Assembly: GCF_000317125.1 (NCBI RefSeq)
Contig: NC_019695.1
Location: forward strand, 2,468,336 to 2,532,335
Reading direction: 5' to 3'
Length of the DNA stretch: 64,000 nt
Source of the DNA: Chroococcidiopsis thermalis PCC 7203
Lineage (GTDB): Bacteria > Cyanobacteriota > Cyanobacteriia > Cyanobacteriales > Chroococcidiopsidaceae
Shown: positions 43,797 to 52,209 of the stretch, in pieces
How positions within the stretch are numbered: position 1 is the first letter of the stretch
How the letters are laid out: the number at the start of each line of letters is the position of its first letter
Translations under genes and position numbers: made by a program
Notes under the pieces: generated by a model
Databases searched by the model: none
What the model was told of the DNA's origin: nothing
The model's input: only the letters and a program-made list of their open reading frames with translations

Positions 43797-44468
43797 ATGA
43801 GCAGAAAGATTGGATTTTGGTTGCTGTGGCTAGGATTTATTACTTACGCTTTCGTATTCGCGCCCCCCGACCAACCAAATACACTGGAGTTAATTACAAA
43901 TCTTTCTACAGGCAAGTGGGCGGGAATCAATCCTCTAATTGTTTCCATATTTAATTTGATGGGAGTTTTTCCACTAATTTACAGTTGCTTGCTGTTTATT
44001 GATGGTAGGGGGCAAAAGATTCCTGCTTGGATATTTGCAACTATATCAATGGGTGTAGGCGCATTTGCTTTATTGCCTTATTTGGCATTACGTCAACCGA
44101 ATCCAACGTTTCCAGGTCAGAAAAATCTGTTGCTCAAGTTATTAGATGCACGGCTAACTGGTGTTGTTTTGAGTATAGGTGCGATCGCATTAGTTGCATA
44201 CGGTTTGGGTAAAGGAGATTGGGCAGATTTTTTGCAGCAGTGGCAAACTAGCCGTTTTATTCATGTCATGAGTTTGGATTTTTGCTTACTGTGTGTTTTA
44301 TTTCCTGCTTTATTAGGGGATGATATGGCACGCAGAGGCATGAATAATTCGGTGATTTTTTGGTTAACAGCGTTAATTCCTTTATTTGGCTCTTTAGGGT
44401 ATTTGTGCGTGCGTCCGCCTCTACCAGAGGATAGTTCGGCAATAGCGAGTCAGCAAGTGGTGACATGA
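43797..44468 (+). CDS. Multi-pass membrane protein, tandem paralogue 1
   Basis: A 223-residue protein with five or six hydrophobic helices; family not recognised. Motif-like stretches shared with the next gene: MSRKIGFWLLWLGFITYAFV, FAPPD, PLIYSCLLFIDGRGQKIPAW, LLPYLALRQPN, LLGDDMARRG. The ATG at 43797 gives the same MxRKI start as the paralogue; ATG 43794 is just before it. The last codons overlap the next start (ATGA at 44465-44468), so the pair is translationally coupled. Likely an integral (plasma or thylakoid) membrane protein, perhaps forming a heteromer with its paralogue. Confidence 0.72.
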   Translation: MSRKIGFWLLWLGFITYAFVFAPPDQPNTLELITNLSTGKWAGINPLIVSIFNLMGVFPLIYSCLLFIDGRGQKIPAWIFATISMGVGAFALLPYLALRQPNPTFPGQKNLLLKLLDARLTGVVLSIGAIALVAYGLGKGDWADFLQQWQTSRFIHVMSLDFCLLCVLFPALLGDDMARRGMNNSVIFWLTALIPLFGSLGYLCVRPPLPEDSSAIASQQVVT

Positions 44469-45106
44469 ACAGAAAAATTGCTTTATGGACGATTTGGGTG
44501 GGATTTCTCATTTATGTATTGTTTCTTGCCCCGCCGATTCGCTGGCAAGAAACTTTGAATTTGTTGATGAAAATATTGACGTTCCAGTGGGCAAGTGTCA
44601 ACCCAGTAATTTTGTCTTTGTTTGCCCTAATTGGTGTTTGTATTGCTCTCTACAGTTGCGTGCTTTTCTTTGATGGCAGAATGCAGAAGTTACCATTTTA
44701 TCCTTTTGCGATCGCCTCTGTAGGCACGGGGGTCATTGGTTTAATCCCATACTTAGCTTTACGAGAAGCAAATCAAGAGTTTACAGGGCAGAAAGATGCT
44801 TTTTTGCAGGTGTTAGATTCCCGCATAACAGGGTTATTTCTGACTTTATTTACTCTTGCTTTACTTGGCTTCGGAATTATTTTTGGTGACTGGGGAAATT
44901 ATCTTCAGCAATTTCTAAGCGATCGCTTTATCAATGGCATGAGTTTAGCATTTTGTCTATTTTGCTTGTTGTTCCCCACAGTCCTCGGTGATGACATGGC
45001 GCGGCGCGGATACTACAGCAATTCTCAGTTATTTTGGCTGATTGCCCTAATTCCATTACTCGGTCCCCTTGCCTACCTTTGCTGGCGACCCCCCTTAAGA
45101 CAGTGA
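44465..45106 (+). CDS. Multi-pass membrane protein, tandem paralogue 2
   Basis: A 213-residue protein sharing the full layout of the preceding gene: MNRKIALWTIWVGFLIYVLF, LAPP, ALYSCVLFFDGRMQKLPFYP, LIPYLALREAN, LLFPTVLGDDMARRGY, ending YLCWRPPLRQ. Identity between the two is moderate by eye, so the duplication is old. The GDDMARRG and FDGRxQK motifs are the best-conserved parts and face the same side of the membrane by helix count. Function unknown. It ends 16 bases before a GACCAGT-type repeat. Confidence 0.72.
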   Translation: MNRKIALWTIWVGFLIYVLFLAPPIRWQETLNLLMKILTFQWASVNPVILSLFALIGVCIALYSCVLFFDGRMQKLPFYPFAIASVGTGVIGLIPYLALREANQEFTGQKDAFLQVLDSRITGLFLTLFTLALLGFGIIFGDWGNYLQQFLSDRFINGMSLAFCLFCLLFPTVLGDDMARRGYYSNSQLFWLIALIPLLGPLAYLCWRPPLRQ

Positions 45107-45148
45107 TCGGTGACCAGTAACCAGTAACCAGTGACGTTATCAGAATTT

Positions 45149-45217
45149 GTAAGGGTGGGTTTAGCAAACAAATATAACAGCCTCAACGAAAAATTTTTCC
45201 TCAAAACCCGCCCTTAC
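45149..45217. repeat. Split GTAAGGGTGGGTTT inverted repeat
   Basis: Arms GTAAGGGTGGGTTT and AAACCCGCCCTTAC separated by about 40 bases, between two genes. A relative of the GGGCGGGTTT palindromes. Confidence 0.7.
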
Positions 45218-45291
45218 GAGAGACAACAACCAACAACATATATAGTTCATGTGTACCATATAAGAAGTAGTTATCGGGAGAACGATGAGTT

Positions 45292-45672
45292 ATGGCAGTG
45301 GCAGAATTGCGAAAGAATGGGATGATGGCGCATCTTCTGGATGCCCTAGACGCAGGTGAGGATATCGGACACTACGGTAGGTTGGTGTTTGCAATGGTGG
45401 CGCGTCATTTTTTAAGTGAAGAAGAATTAATTAACTACCTGACTAAAGATAAAGACTGTAGTGAAACAGAAGCACGCAGCCTCTACCACCAGGTACAAGC
45501 CAAAGACTACAATCCGCCCAAACGGGAACGGATATTAGAATGGCAACAGCACCAAGATTTTCCGATTTGTCCCAATGCTGACGATCCTGATTCAGGTAAT
45601 GTGTATAAGGATCTACAATTTCCAGAACACGTCTACGAACACATTTCAGAGTATTACGAACATAAAAATTAG
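45292..45672 (+). CDS. Conserved cyanobacterial protein of unknown function
   Basis: A 126-residue soluble protein that I recognise only as a conserved cyanobacterial type: LRKNGMMAHLLDALDAGEDI then GHYGRLVFAMVARHFLSEEE, LTKDKDCSETEARSLYHQVQ, and YNPPKRERILEWQQHQDFPI. Mostly helical, with two Cys (KDC, PIC) and an acidic C-terminal half (DLQFPEHVYEHISEYYEHKN). No catalytic motif is visible. ATG at 45292 follows a GGGAGAACGATG stretch. It is 63 bases before an ABC exporter gene and may share its transcript. Confidence 0.75.
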   Translation: MAVAELRKNGMMAHLLDALDAGEDIGHYGRLVFAMVARHFLSEEELINYLTKDKDCSETEARSLYHQVQAKDYNPPKRERILEWQQHQDFPICPNADDPDSGNVYKDLQFPEHVYEHISEYYEHKN

Positions 45673-45735
45673 CGATCGCATCAGTAGAGGCGCACAGGTG
45701 TGCGTTTCTACCACCAATAATTACTAACTCCAAAA

Positions 45736-47571
45736 ATGCCAAAGCCACGAAACATCCTGCAAAGACTGCTGACACAATTGAAACAAGGATCGCAGGTGTT
45801 TCAATATACAGGTAGAGCGGTAGGATTAGTTTGGCAAACAAGTCGCGCCCTAACCTTTGTTTTGGCGATTGTGACTGTGGTAGCGGGTTTACTCCCAGCC
45901 GCGATCGCCTATGTGGGTAAGTTAATTGTCGATGGTGTGGTTTTAGCCCATCAGTCGGGATTAGAACGCGATCGCCTGATTACACTAGGCTATCTGGGAA
46001 TTGAGGCGATTTTAGTCGCATTACTCGCAGGAAGTCAGAGAGGATTAACGATATCCCAGTCTTTGTTGCGAGTGTTGCTGGGACAAAAAGTCAATCTATT
46101 AATTTTGCAGAAGGCGTTAACTTTAGACCTTATCCATTTTGAAGATTCAGAATTTTACGACAAGATGACTAGAGCGAGAAGAGAAGCTTCTAGTCGTCCG
46201 TTGTCTTTAGTGAGTAGCACGTTTAGTATTGTCCAAAATGCGATTTCTCTTGTGACCTACGGTGGCTTGTTGCTACAGTTTTCTTTCTGGGCAGTCATAG
46301 TCTTGTTGTTGTCAGCCGTACCTGCATTTATTGCGGAGACGCGATTTGCTGGGCAAGCTTTTCGCCTATTTCGGTGGCGTGCGCCGGAAACAAGGGAACA
46401 GACTTATTTAGAAACTTTGATCGCTCGCGAAGACTTTGCTAAGGAAGTAAAGTTATACCAGTTGGGGGCGATGTTGTTAGAACGTTACCGTTCGATCTTT
46501 AATCGGCTATATGGGGAAGATCGAGATTTAACTCTGCGGCGTGGTGTGTGGGGATATTTATTAAGTTTGTTGAGTACGGCAGCGTTTTATCTTGCCTATG
46601 CTTGGATTGTTGTTGAAGCGATCGCCGGACGACTTTCGCTGGGTGATATGACAATGTATCTGATGGTATTCCGTCAGGGACAAACGACTTTTTCTAGCAC
46701 TTTAACTAGTATTGGCGGAATGTATGAAGATAATCTCTATTTATCTAATTTATACGAATTTTTAGAACAACCTATTTCTTTACCTAAAGGCAAAGCTACC
46801 CAAGGTTTAATACCTGGAGATGGCATTCGATTTGAAAATGTCTCCTTTATTTATCCTGGTAGTAATAAACTTGCTTTAAATAATGTTTCGTTTCGGATTC
46901 GAGCCGGAGAAAAATTAGCCATAGTTGGTGAAAACGGCTCTGGCAAAACGACTTTAATTAAGTTATTGACTCGATTATATAATCCAGATAAAGGGCGAAT
47001 TTTACTTGACGGTTTAGACTTGCAAGCATGGGATTTAGGAGTTTTACAAAGACGCATTGGGGTAATATTTCAGGACTTTATTCGCTACCAATTTACCGTA
47101 GGTGAAAATATTGGTGTCGGTGATGTTACCCGCATTGAAGATAGAGAACTGTGGCAAGTAGCAGCAGACAAGGGAATGGCGCTACCTTTAATCGAACAAT
47201 TACCAGATAGCTTTCAAACGCAATTAGGTAAATGGTTTCGCGGCGGACAAGAATTATCGGGGGGACAGTGGCAAAAAATCGCTTTGTCTCGCGCTTTTAT
47301 GCGGAATAAAGCAGATATTTTAGTTCTAGACGAACCCACAGCCGCTATGGATGCGGAAGCAGAGTTTCAAATTTTTGAACGTTTGCGATCGCTAACTCAA
47401 AATCAGATGGCAATTCTGATTTCCCACCGCTTTTCTACCGTGAGAATGGCAGACAAAATTATGGTTTTATCTGGTGGGAAAGTGGTAGAACAGGGAACTC
47501 ACGAAGAATTGTTGCAGGCGGGAGGACGCTATGCTCATTTGTTTCGCCTGCAAGCAGCGGGGTATCAGTGA
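45736..47571 (+). CDS. ABC exporter half-transporter (fused permease and ATPase)
   Basis: A 611-residue protein: an exporter-type membrane domain of about six helices (residues 35-335), then an ATPase with VGENGSGKTTLIKLLTRLY (Walker A), a Q-loop (VIFQDFIRY), the signature SGGQWQKIALSRAF, Walker B with catalytic Glu (DILVLDEPTAAMD) and the switch His in ILISHRFSTV. Acts as a homo- or heterodimer at the membrane; cargo could be lipid, peptide or drug. The loop HFEDSEFYDKMTRARREA is typical of ABC-B exporters of this subgroup. No partner half is adjacent. Confidence 0.9.
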   Translation: MPKPRNILQRLLTQLKQGSQVFQYTGRAVGLVWQTSRALTFVLAIVTVVAGLLPAAIAYVGKLIVDGVVLAHQSGLERDRLITLGYLGIEAILVALLAGSQRGLTISQSLLRVLLGQKVNLLILQKALTLDLIHFEDSEFYDKMTRARREASSRPLSLVSSTFSIVQNAISLVTYGGLLLQFSFWAVIVLLLSAVPAFIAETRFAGQAFRLFRWRAPETREQTYLETLIAREDFAKEVKLYQLGAMLLERYRSIFNRLYGEDRDLTLRRGVWGYLLSLLSTAAFYLAYAWIVVEAIAGRLSLGDMTMYLMVFRQGQTTFSSTLTSIGGMYEDNLYLSNLYEFLEQPISLPKGKATQGLIPGDGIRFENVSFIYPGSNKLALNNVSFRIRAGEKLAIVGENGSGKTTLIKLLTRLYNPDKGRILLDGLDLQAWDLGVLQRRIGVIFQDFIRYQFTVGENIGVGDVTRIEDRELWQVAADKGMALPLIEQLPDSFQTQLGKWFRGGQELSGGQWQKIALSRAFMRNKADILVLDEPTAAMDAEAEFQIFERLRSLTQNQMAILISHRFSTVRMADKIMVLSGGKVVEQGTHEELLQAGGRYAHLFRLQAAGYQ

Positions 47572-47607
47572 GTAAGTCAAAAGTGAAAAGTTAAAAGTCA
47601 AAATTGT

Positions 47608-47632
47608 GTGGGGTGGGCAATGCCCACCTTAC
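47608..47632. repeat. TGGGCAATGCCCA palindrome after the ABC exporter
   Basis: GTGGGGTGGGCAATGCCCAC with a CTTAC tail; a copy of the family at 38700-38724. It separates the exporter from the convergent ParA-partner gene. Confidence 0.8.
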
Positions 47633-47652
47633 TATCACAGTACTTTTTTAAA

Positions 47653-48132
47653 TCAATCAAACCAACCAATATCTTTATCTGAAAATGTAGATGATGACAT
47701 GTCAGGTAAAGAGTAGGATTGTACTGGTCTAGCTAAGGCAGAACTAACGGGTTTAGAGTTAGATTTAGAGGTTGTTTTGGAGCTAGATTTAGTGTTTGTT
47801 TCTGTCAGTTTCAAGATTGTTTCTTTGGCTTGGTCGAGTTCTGCTTGCAACTTTTCAACTTTTTCGACTAAAGTTTTTTGGTCTTGGAGTTGCGATCGCA
47901 ACTCCTGATTCTCGGTTTGGGCAGCTTCTAGTGCTGCTTGTATGTCTTTCACTGTGGTTTCCAGTTCGGCTTTAGTGGGACTGGTACGGCGATGATTTGT
48001 GGCAGATTCAGAATTTGTCTCTTCTGAAGTGGGTTCCTCCACAACAAGTTTTGCTTCTACCGTAATCTCCTGCGGTTCGGCAGATTTTTGCGCCTCTTCT
48101 TTCAATAAATCGGATAGATTTTTTCTCACCAT
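47653..48132 (-). CDS. ParA-partner coiled-coil protein, McdB-like
   Basis: A 159-residue protein translated from ATG 48132 (GGAGGAAG five bases upstream), overlapping the ParA gene by 7 bases. Layout: acidic N-terminus (to about 45), a Glu/Gln/Leu coiled coil (about 55-115), a Ser/Thr/Lys-rich disordered stretch, then a C-terminal tail SSTFSDKDIGWFD with a Trp among acidic residues. That combination - coiled coil, disorder, terminal Trp - is the profile described for cyanobacterial McdB, the adaptor of the carboxysome-positioning ATPase McdA. Identity with any specific McdB type is not shown; another ParA cargo adaptor is possible. Confidence 0.55.
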   Translation of the reverse strand: MVRKNLSDLLKEEAQKSAEPQEITVEAKLVVEEPTSEETNSESATNHRRTSPTKAELETTVKDIQAALEAAQTENQELRSQLQDQKTLVEKVEKLQAELDQAKETILKLTETNTKSSSKTTSKSNSKPVSSALARPVQSYSLPDMSSSTFSDKDIGWFD

Positions 48133-48773
48133 AACTTCCTCCAATCCCTCTCCATTTCGTCGGCGACTTTACGGTAATCTAATTGTGCCTCTTTTGCGTG
48201 CTTTCCTCGCCACTGGACGATTGGCACGCCATCTAAAGCTGCTCGTTCGTGGGCTTTATAGGCGCGGATGACAGTCTTGCAAGCTGGAATACCGAGTTCT
48301 TTAAGGGTGTTTTGAGCTGCTTGCGCGTCCGTCCAACTACGAGGATCGACTCGCGTTAAGAGGACGCGATGGGCTACCCCTGATGGTACGACTGCACGTC
48401 TGACTGTCTCAACTAGGATAGCTAAATCCATCGGTGCTGGCGGCGTTGGTAACAATAAATAATCTGCCGCTGCGATCGCTGCTGCCAACGATTCCGAGTT
48501 GAGCGCTGGTGGTGTATCGACAACGACGAGTTCGTATTCCTCTACCCGCTTCAATTTACCCAATAGTAAGGGATCGGTTTCCTGTACTAAATCGAAACCC
48601 ATTTTTTGTTCGCCGCGATCGACCCACCAAGATAAACTGCCTTGAACGTCGGCATCGACCGCTAAGACTTTGTAATGCTCGGCAAGAATTCCTGCCAAAG
48701 CCATACTTGTTGTGGTTTTACCCACGCCACCTTTACCATTCGCCACAACAATTATCTTGGGTTGCCGAGCCAT
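48126..48773 (-). CDS. ParA/MinD-family ATPase, McdA-like
   Basis: A 215-residue ATPase with deviant Walker A GKGGVGKTTTSMALA, including the signature Lys before the P-loop core, DADVQGSLSWW, and VVVDTPPALNSESLAAAI, which place it in the ParA superfamily; these proteins form ATP-dependent gradients on the nucleoid to space cargo. No N-terminal DNA-binding domain. Start ATG at 48773 (MARQPKIIVVANG); the frame opens a few codons earlier. It overlaps its coiled-coil partner by 7 bases, so both are made from one transcript. Cargo: carboxysomes are plausible if the pair is McdAB, but plasmid- or other cargo-type systems remain possible. Confidence 0.85.
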   Translation of the reverse strand: MARQPKIIVVANGKGGVGKTTTSMALAGILAEHYKVLAVDADVQGSLSWWVDRGEQKMGFDLVQETDPLLLGKLKRVEEYELVVVDTPPALNSESLAAAIAAADYLLLPTPPAPMDLAILVETVRRAVVPSGVAHRVLLTRVDPRSWTDAQAAQNTLKELGIPACKTVIRAYKAHERAALDGVPIVQWRGKHAKEAQLDYRKVADEMERDWRKLW

Positions 48774-48854
48774 TGCGCATCTTTCTAGGGACAAGAATAG
48801 ATTACCAAATCCGCGTCCCTAAAATGTTTTAATTCACAGGGAGTAGGGTGGGGA

Positions 48855-48894
<40 letters not shown>

Positions 48895-48952
48895 ACTTGC
48901 TCCCTCAGCTCTCTTCTGCTCCCTCAGTCAGCTCTCTTCTCCCTGCTTCCGA

Positions 48953-50965
48953 TTACGGCGATAGATGCCAAAAAGCGATTGTCTTGTCTGCACTACCACT
49001 AACTAGAGTCTGTCCATCTCGGCTGAAAGCAACCGACCAAACCGGAGCTGAATGTCCTCTAAGGGTAGCTAGTGTCTCTCCTGTAGTCAAGTTCCATACT
49101 CGAATAGTCTTGTCATCGCTGCCCGTAGCAATTTTTTGACCGTCTGGGCTGAAGGTGACAAAATTGACATCAGCTGAATGTCCCGTCAAGGTGCGTATTT
49201 CTCGTCCCGTGTTGGGATTCCAAATTTTGATCGAGCGATCGTCACTGACGCTTGCCAGTTCTTGACCAGTTGGACTAAAAGCGAGGGAGTTAACATCGCC
49301 TGTATGCCCTCTGAGGGTGAAAATTTCCTGTCCTGTATTGAAATTCCAGATTTTGATCGTTCTATCTGTACTACTGCTGGCAAGCCTTAAACCATCTGGG
49401 CTAATGGCAACGGACAAAACTTCAGCAGCATGACCCCTCAAAGTCCGAAGTTCCTCTCCTGTCTTGAAGTTCCAGATTTTAATTGTTTTGTCATAACTCC
49501 CACTAGCAAATTTTTGACCGTCTGGGCTAATGGCAACGGTATCAACATAGCTAGCATGACCCTTGAGGCTACGAAGTTCCCGTCCCGTATTCAAGTTCCA
49601 AATTTTAACTGTATTATCCTTACTGCCACTGACTAGAGTTTGACTATCTGGGCTAATGGCGACAGAGTAAACCCAGTTGGTATGACCTTTAAGGGTGTTG
49701 AGTTCTCGGCGATCGCTAAAATTCCAAATTTTAATCGTTTTGTCGTCGCTACCACTAGCAAACTTCTGTCCGTCTGGACTGAAATCAATCGTATTAACTT
49801 CCCCAGTATGCCCTGCGATCGTGGAGATTCGATTGAGATACCAATAACCATATCCCAGCAATCCTAATAGCAGGATAACACCCCCCACTAGCAGTCGCTT
49901 TTGCAACCGTTGGAGAGGAACAAGCGTGGGCAGCGCTTGAGTACGATCGCGCTTGAGTTGCAGTCGCTTTCCCTGACTCGAAGGCTGTCCTATAGGGTTA
50001 GAATCTGCCTTGATGCTACCAATTTCGCTTGATGGTAGTTGGGTTTCGATTGTCGCTGGGTCAACAGATAACTGGATGCGATCGCTAAAGTCTCGCAGCA
50101 CTTCATCAGCATGTTGATAGCGCTGGAGAAAGTCTTTTTGCAGCAACTTGTCTAGAACTCGCTCTAATTTTTGACTAATTGGCGTTTTAAGATATTGTCG
50201 CCAGTCTGTCACCCAGCTGTAGCCTTTTTCCGTCCACAGTTGAGATGGATGGATCTGGGTCAGCAGATAAAAGCAAGTTACGCCTAAACTGTAGAGATCG
50301 CTAGCTGGATAGGCATCCCCAATATTCATTTGTTCTAGCGAGGCATAACCAAAGGAGCCGATGCTTGTTCCTGGGCTAGCGATCGCCGTTGCCGATAATT
50401 GCTTGGAAACGCCAAAATCGATCAGAACTGGTTTACCGTCACTCTGACGGCGAATGATGTTTTCTGGCTTGAGATCCCGATGAATCACATGATGGGCGTG
50501 GATAAACTGGAGAACTGGCAATAAGTCACTCAACAGTTGCCAAATTTTTTCCTCGCTAAATATCCCTTGTTGCTCTACTTCCTGCTGCAAAGTTTGCCCT
50601 ACAATTAACTGCTGTACCAGATACAGGTAGTTATCCTGTTCAAAGTAGGCGTATAACGCCGGAATCTGCGGATGTTCCCCTAACTGTTGTAGGCGCTGTG
50701 CCTCTTCCTGAAACAGCTCATTTGCCTTTTGCCAAGCTTTGGTTCCTGGAAATTGCGATACCAATTGCTTGACAACACACGGTTCATTTAGCTTGTCTGT
50801 ATCCTCTGCCAAAAAAGTTCTACCAAACCCGCCGCTTCCCAACTGGCGGACGATCTGATAGCGATAGCGCAGCAGCGGCTGAATTTCTTTGCCGCAACTG
50901 TGGCAGAAGGGCGTTCCTTTGGGATTCAAAGGCTTCTGGCAACTAGGGTTGAGGCAGTAACTCAT
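48953..50965 (-). CDS. Serine/threonine protein kinase with WD40 propeller
   Basis: A 670-residue protein. N-terminal zinc ribbon (CLNPSCQ and FCHSCGKEI, four Cys), a Hanks-type kinase domain (about 32-290; GSGGFGRTFLA, the VVKQL Lys, HRDLKPENIIRR, DFGVSKQL), a juxtamembrane stretch, one membrane helix (about 361-380, RLLVGGVILLLGLLGYGYWY) and seven WD40 repeats (about 385-670, each ending xKIWN or a variant such as RVWN). The propeller should lie on the opposite side of the membrane from the kinase, suggesting a receptor-like architecture; such proteins occur in many cyanobacteria. All catalytic kinase residues are present. Confidence 0.93.
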   Translation of the reverse strand: MSYCLNPSCQKPLNPKGTPFCHSCGKEIQPLLRYRYQIVRQLGSGGFGRTFLAEDTDKLNEPCVVKQLVSQFPGTKAWQKANELFQEEAQRLQQLGEHPQIPALYAYFEQDNYLYLVQQLIVGQTLQQEVEQQGIFSEEKIWQLLSDLLPVLQFIHAHHVIHRDLKPENIIRRQSDGKPVLIDFGVSKQLSATAIASPGTSIGSFGYASLEQMNIGDAYPASDLYSLGVTCFYLLTQIHPSQLWTEKGYSWVTDWRQYLKTPISQKLERVLDKLLQKDFLQRYQHADEVLRDFSDRIQLSVDPATIETQLPSSEIGSIKADSNPIGQPSSQGKRLQLKRDRTQALPTLVPLQRLQKRLLVGGVILLLGLLGYGYWYLNRISTIAGHTGEVNTIDFSPDGQKFASGSDDKTIKIWNFSDRRELNTLKGHTNWVYSVAISPDSQTLVSGSKDNTVKIWNLNTGRELRSLKGHASYVDTVAISPDGQKFASGSYDKTIKIWNFKTGEELRTLRGHAAEVLSVAISPDGLRLASSSTDRTIKIWNFNTGQEIFTLRGHTGDVNSLAFSPTGQELASVSDDRSIKIWNPNTGREIRTLTGHSADVNFVTFSPDGQKIATGSDDKTIRVWNLTTGETLATLRGHSAPVWSVAFSRDGQTLVSGSADKTIAFWHLSP

Positions 50966-51173
50966 AATCAGCCGTTAACCAACCGTTGGGTATTATGATA
51001 AGTCGTTTCTATAGCTTATTTATACCGCTTATTGAAACCGCTCTCAGCAGAGCGATCGCCCTTGCAGCTCGAAAGACTTTTTCATCATGCTCGATTCAGC
51101 GCTAAATTTCACCTATTTTCATTTTATTGAATATATACTGATTTATTCTATTGAATGGTATGTCAGTTTGGAT

Positions 51174-51705
51174 ATGTTAACATTTCTTTTTCCTAGCGAT
51201 TATTTTAATCCGAAAAAAATCGATGAAGCCTATCTTGCTCAAGCTGTATGTTTGTCAAACAGTCGATAGCGATTTAGAAAGAGAATTGAGCGATTTAGGC
51301 TGGGAATGTTTCTTTATTAAAGATTACGTCAAATCTCTCAAAACTTCAATTGGCTCAACGATTGAAAAACCTTCAGATATTAAAATAGTTGTGAGTGAAA
51401 TGCAAAAGTTTCGTGGCACAATTGAAGGTGGTGTTTGTGTTCGACGAGTTGAAGATTTTATATCGGATTCCGAGCGGCGTTACTTTGTTATTAATGGTAG
51501 AGTGTTTGCTGCCAATTCAGAAAAGAAAATTCCAACTATTGTAGAAGAATGTGCGAAAAGAATTAATAGTAAGTTTTTCTCCGTAGATGTGGTAAAACGT
51601 AGAGACGGAGTTAAACGCATTGTTGAAATTGGCGACGGGCAAGTTTCAGATCTTGTAGGATGGACAACGGAACGTTTTGCTGAGATTTGGTTAGATGAAT
51701 GCTAA
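51174..51705 (+). pseudogene. Internally deleted ATP-grasp-domain gene
   Basis: ATG 51174 starts MLTFLFPSDYFNPKKIDEAY, the usual N-terminus of a cyanobacterial ATP-grasp protein (R18-like), but that frame stops at 51269. The rest continues in another frame from about 51240: SDLGWECFFIKDYVKSLKTS, then FRGTIEGGVCVRRVEDFISD, VVKRRDGVKRIVEIGDGQVS, with the ATP-grasp metal/nucleotide motifs. About 100 codons, including the nucleotide-binding lid region, are missing between. A protein from the second ATG (51223) would be a 160-residue half. Function lost or reduced. Confidence 0.65.
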
Positions 51706-51758
51706 GATTTTAGTAACGGTAAACAATTATCTGACCTACAATTTATGTCTCTCTGTCC

Positions 51759-51986
51759 ATGAAACAAATAAAGCAGTTTACAGGAATTATTGAACGGGAA
51801 GAAAATGGATACGTTTCTTTGTGTCCAGAGCTGGATATTGCCAGTCAAGGTAGTACAGTTGAGGAAGCAAGAAATAATTTAATTGAAGCATTAGAATTAT
51901 TTTTTGAAACAGCAGAACCTACTGAAATAGAAACTCGATTGCATGGTGAAGTATTTATCACTAGGTTGGAGGTTGCGATTGGGTAG
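51759..51986 (+). CDS. hicB: HicB-type antitoxin
   Basis: A 75-residue antitoxin of the HicB RNase-H-like fold: KQFTGIIEREENGYVSLCPE, then LDIASQGSTVEEARNNLIEA, LELFFETAEP. HicB neutralises the mRNA-cleaving HicA toxin, and this short form lacks a C-terminal DNA-binding domain. The gene order here is hicB then hicA, with an 8-base overlap; the reverse order is more common, but this order is known. Start ATG at 51759. Upstream is an ATP-grasp pseudogene. Confidence 0.82.
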   Translation: MKQIKQFTGIIEREENGYVSLCPELDIASQGSTVEEARNNLIEALELFFETAEPTEIETRLHGEVFITRLEVAIG

Positions 51987-52203
51987 GCTGCGAGTTCTCT
52001 CCGCTCAAGAAGTTTGTCAAATTCTCGAACAATTTGGGTTGATTAAAGTTCGGCAGCGTGGCAGTCATATTATCATGCAAAAGCGAACCGAAGATACAAC
52101 AATTACTGTTCCCGTGCCGAACTAGTCGGAGATACGTATAGGTACTCTGCAATCTATTATTCGGCAGTCAGGATTACCTCGCTCTCTATTTGAGGAGCAA
52201 TAA
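51979..52203 (+). pseudogene. hicA: HicA-type toxin gene with one in-frame TAG
   Basis: TTG at 51979 opens GRLRVLSAQEVCQILEQFGL, then VRQRGSHIIMQKRTEDTTIT and VPVPN, the HicA dsRBD-like core including the catalytic-site GSHIIM His. A TAG at 52123-52125 follows, but the same frame continues SEIRIGTLQSIIRQSGLPRS then LFEEQ to TAA 52201, exactly the C-terminal helix of HicA. A single nonsense change thus splits the gene. The truncated product lacks the last helix; loss of toxicity is inferred. Confidence 0.75.
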
Positions 52204-52209
52204 TAGCGC

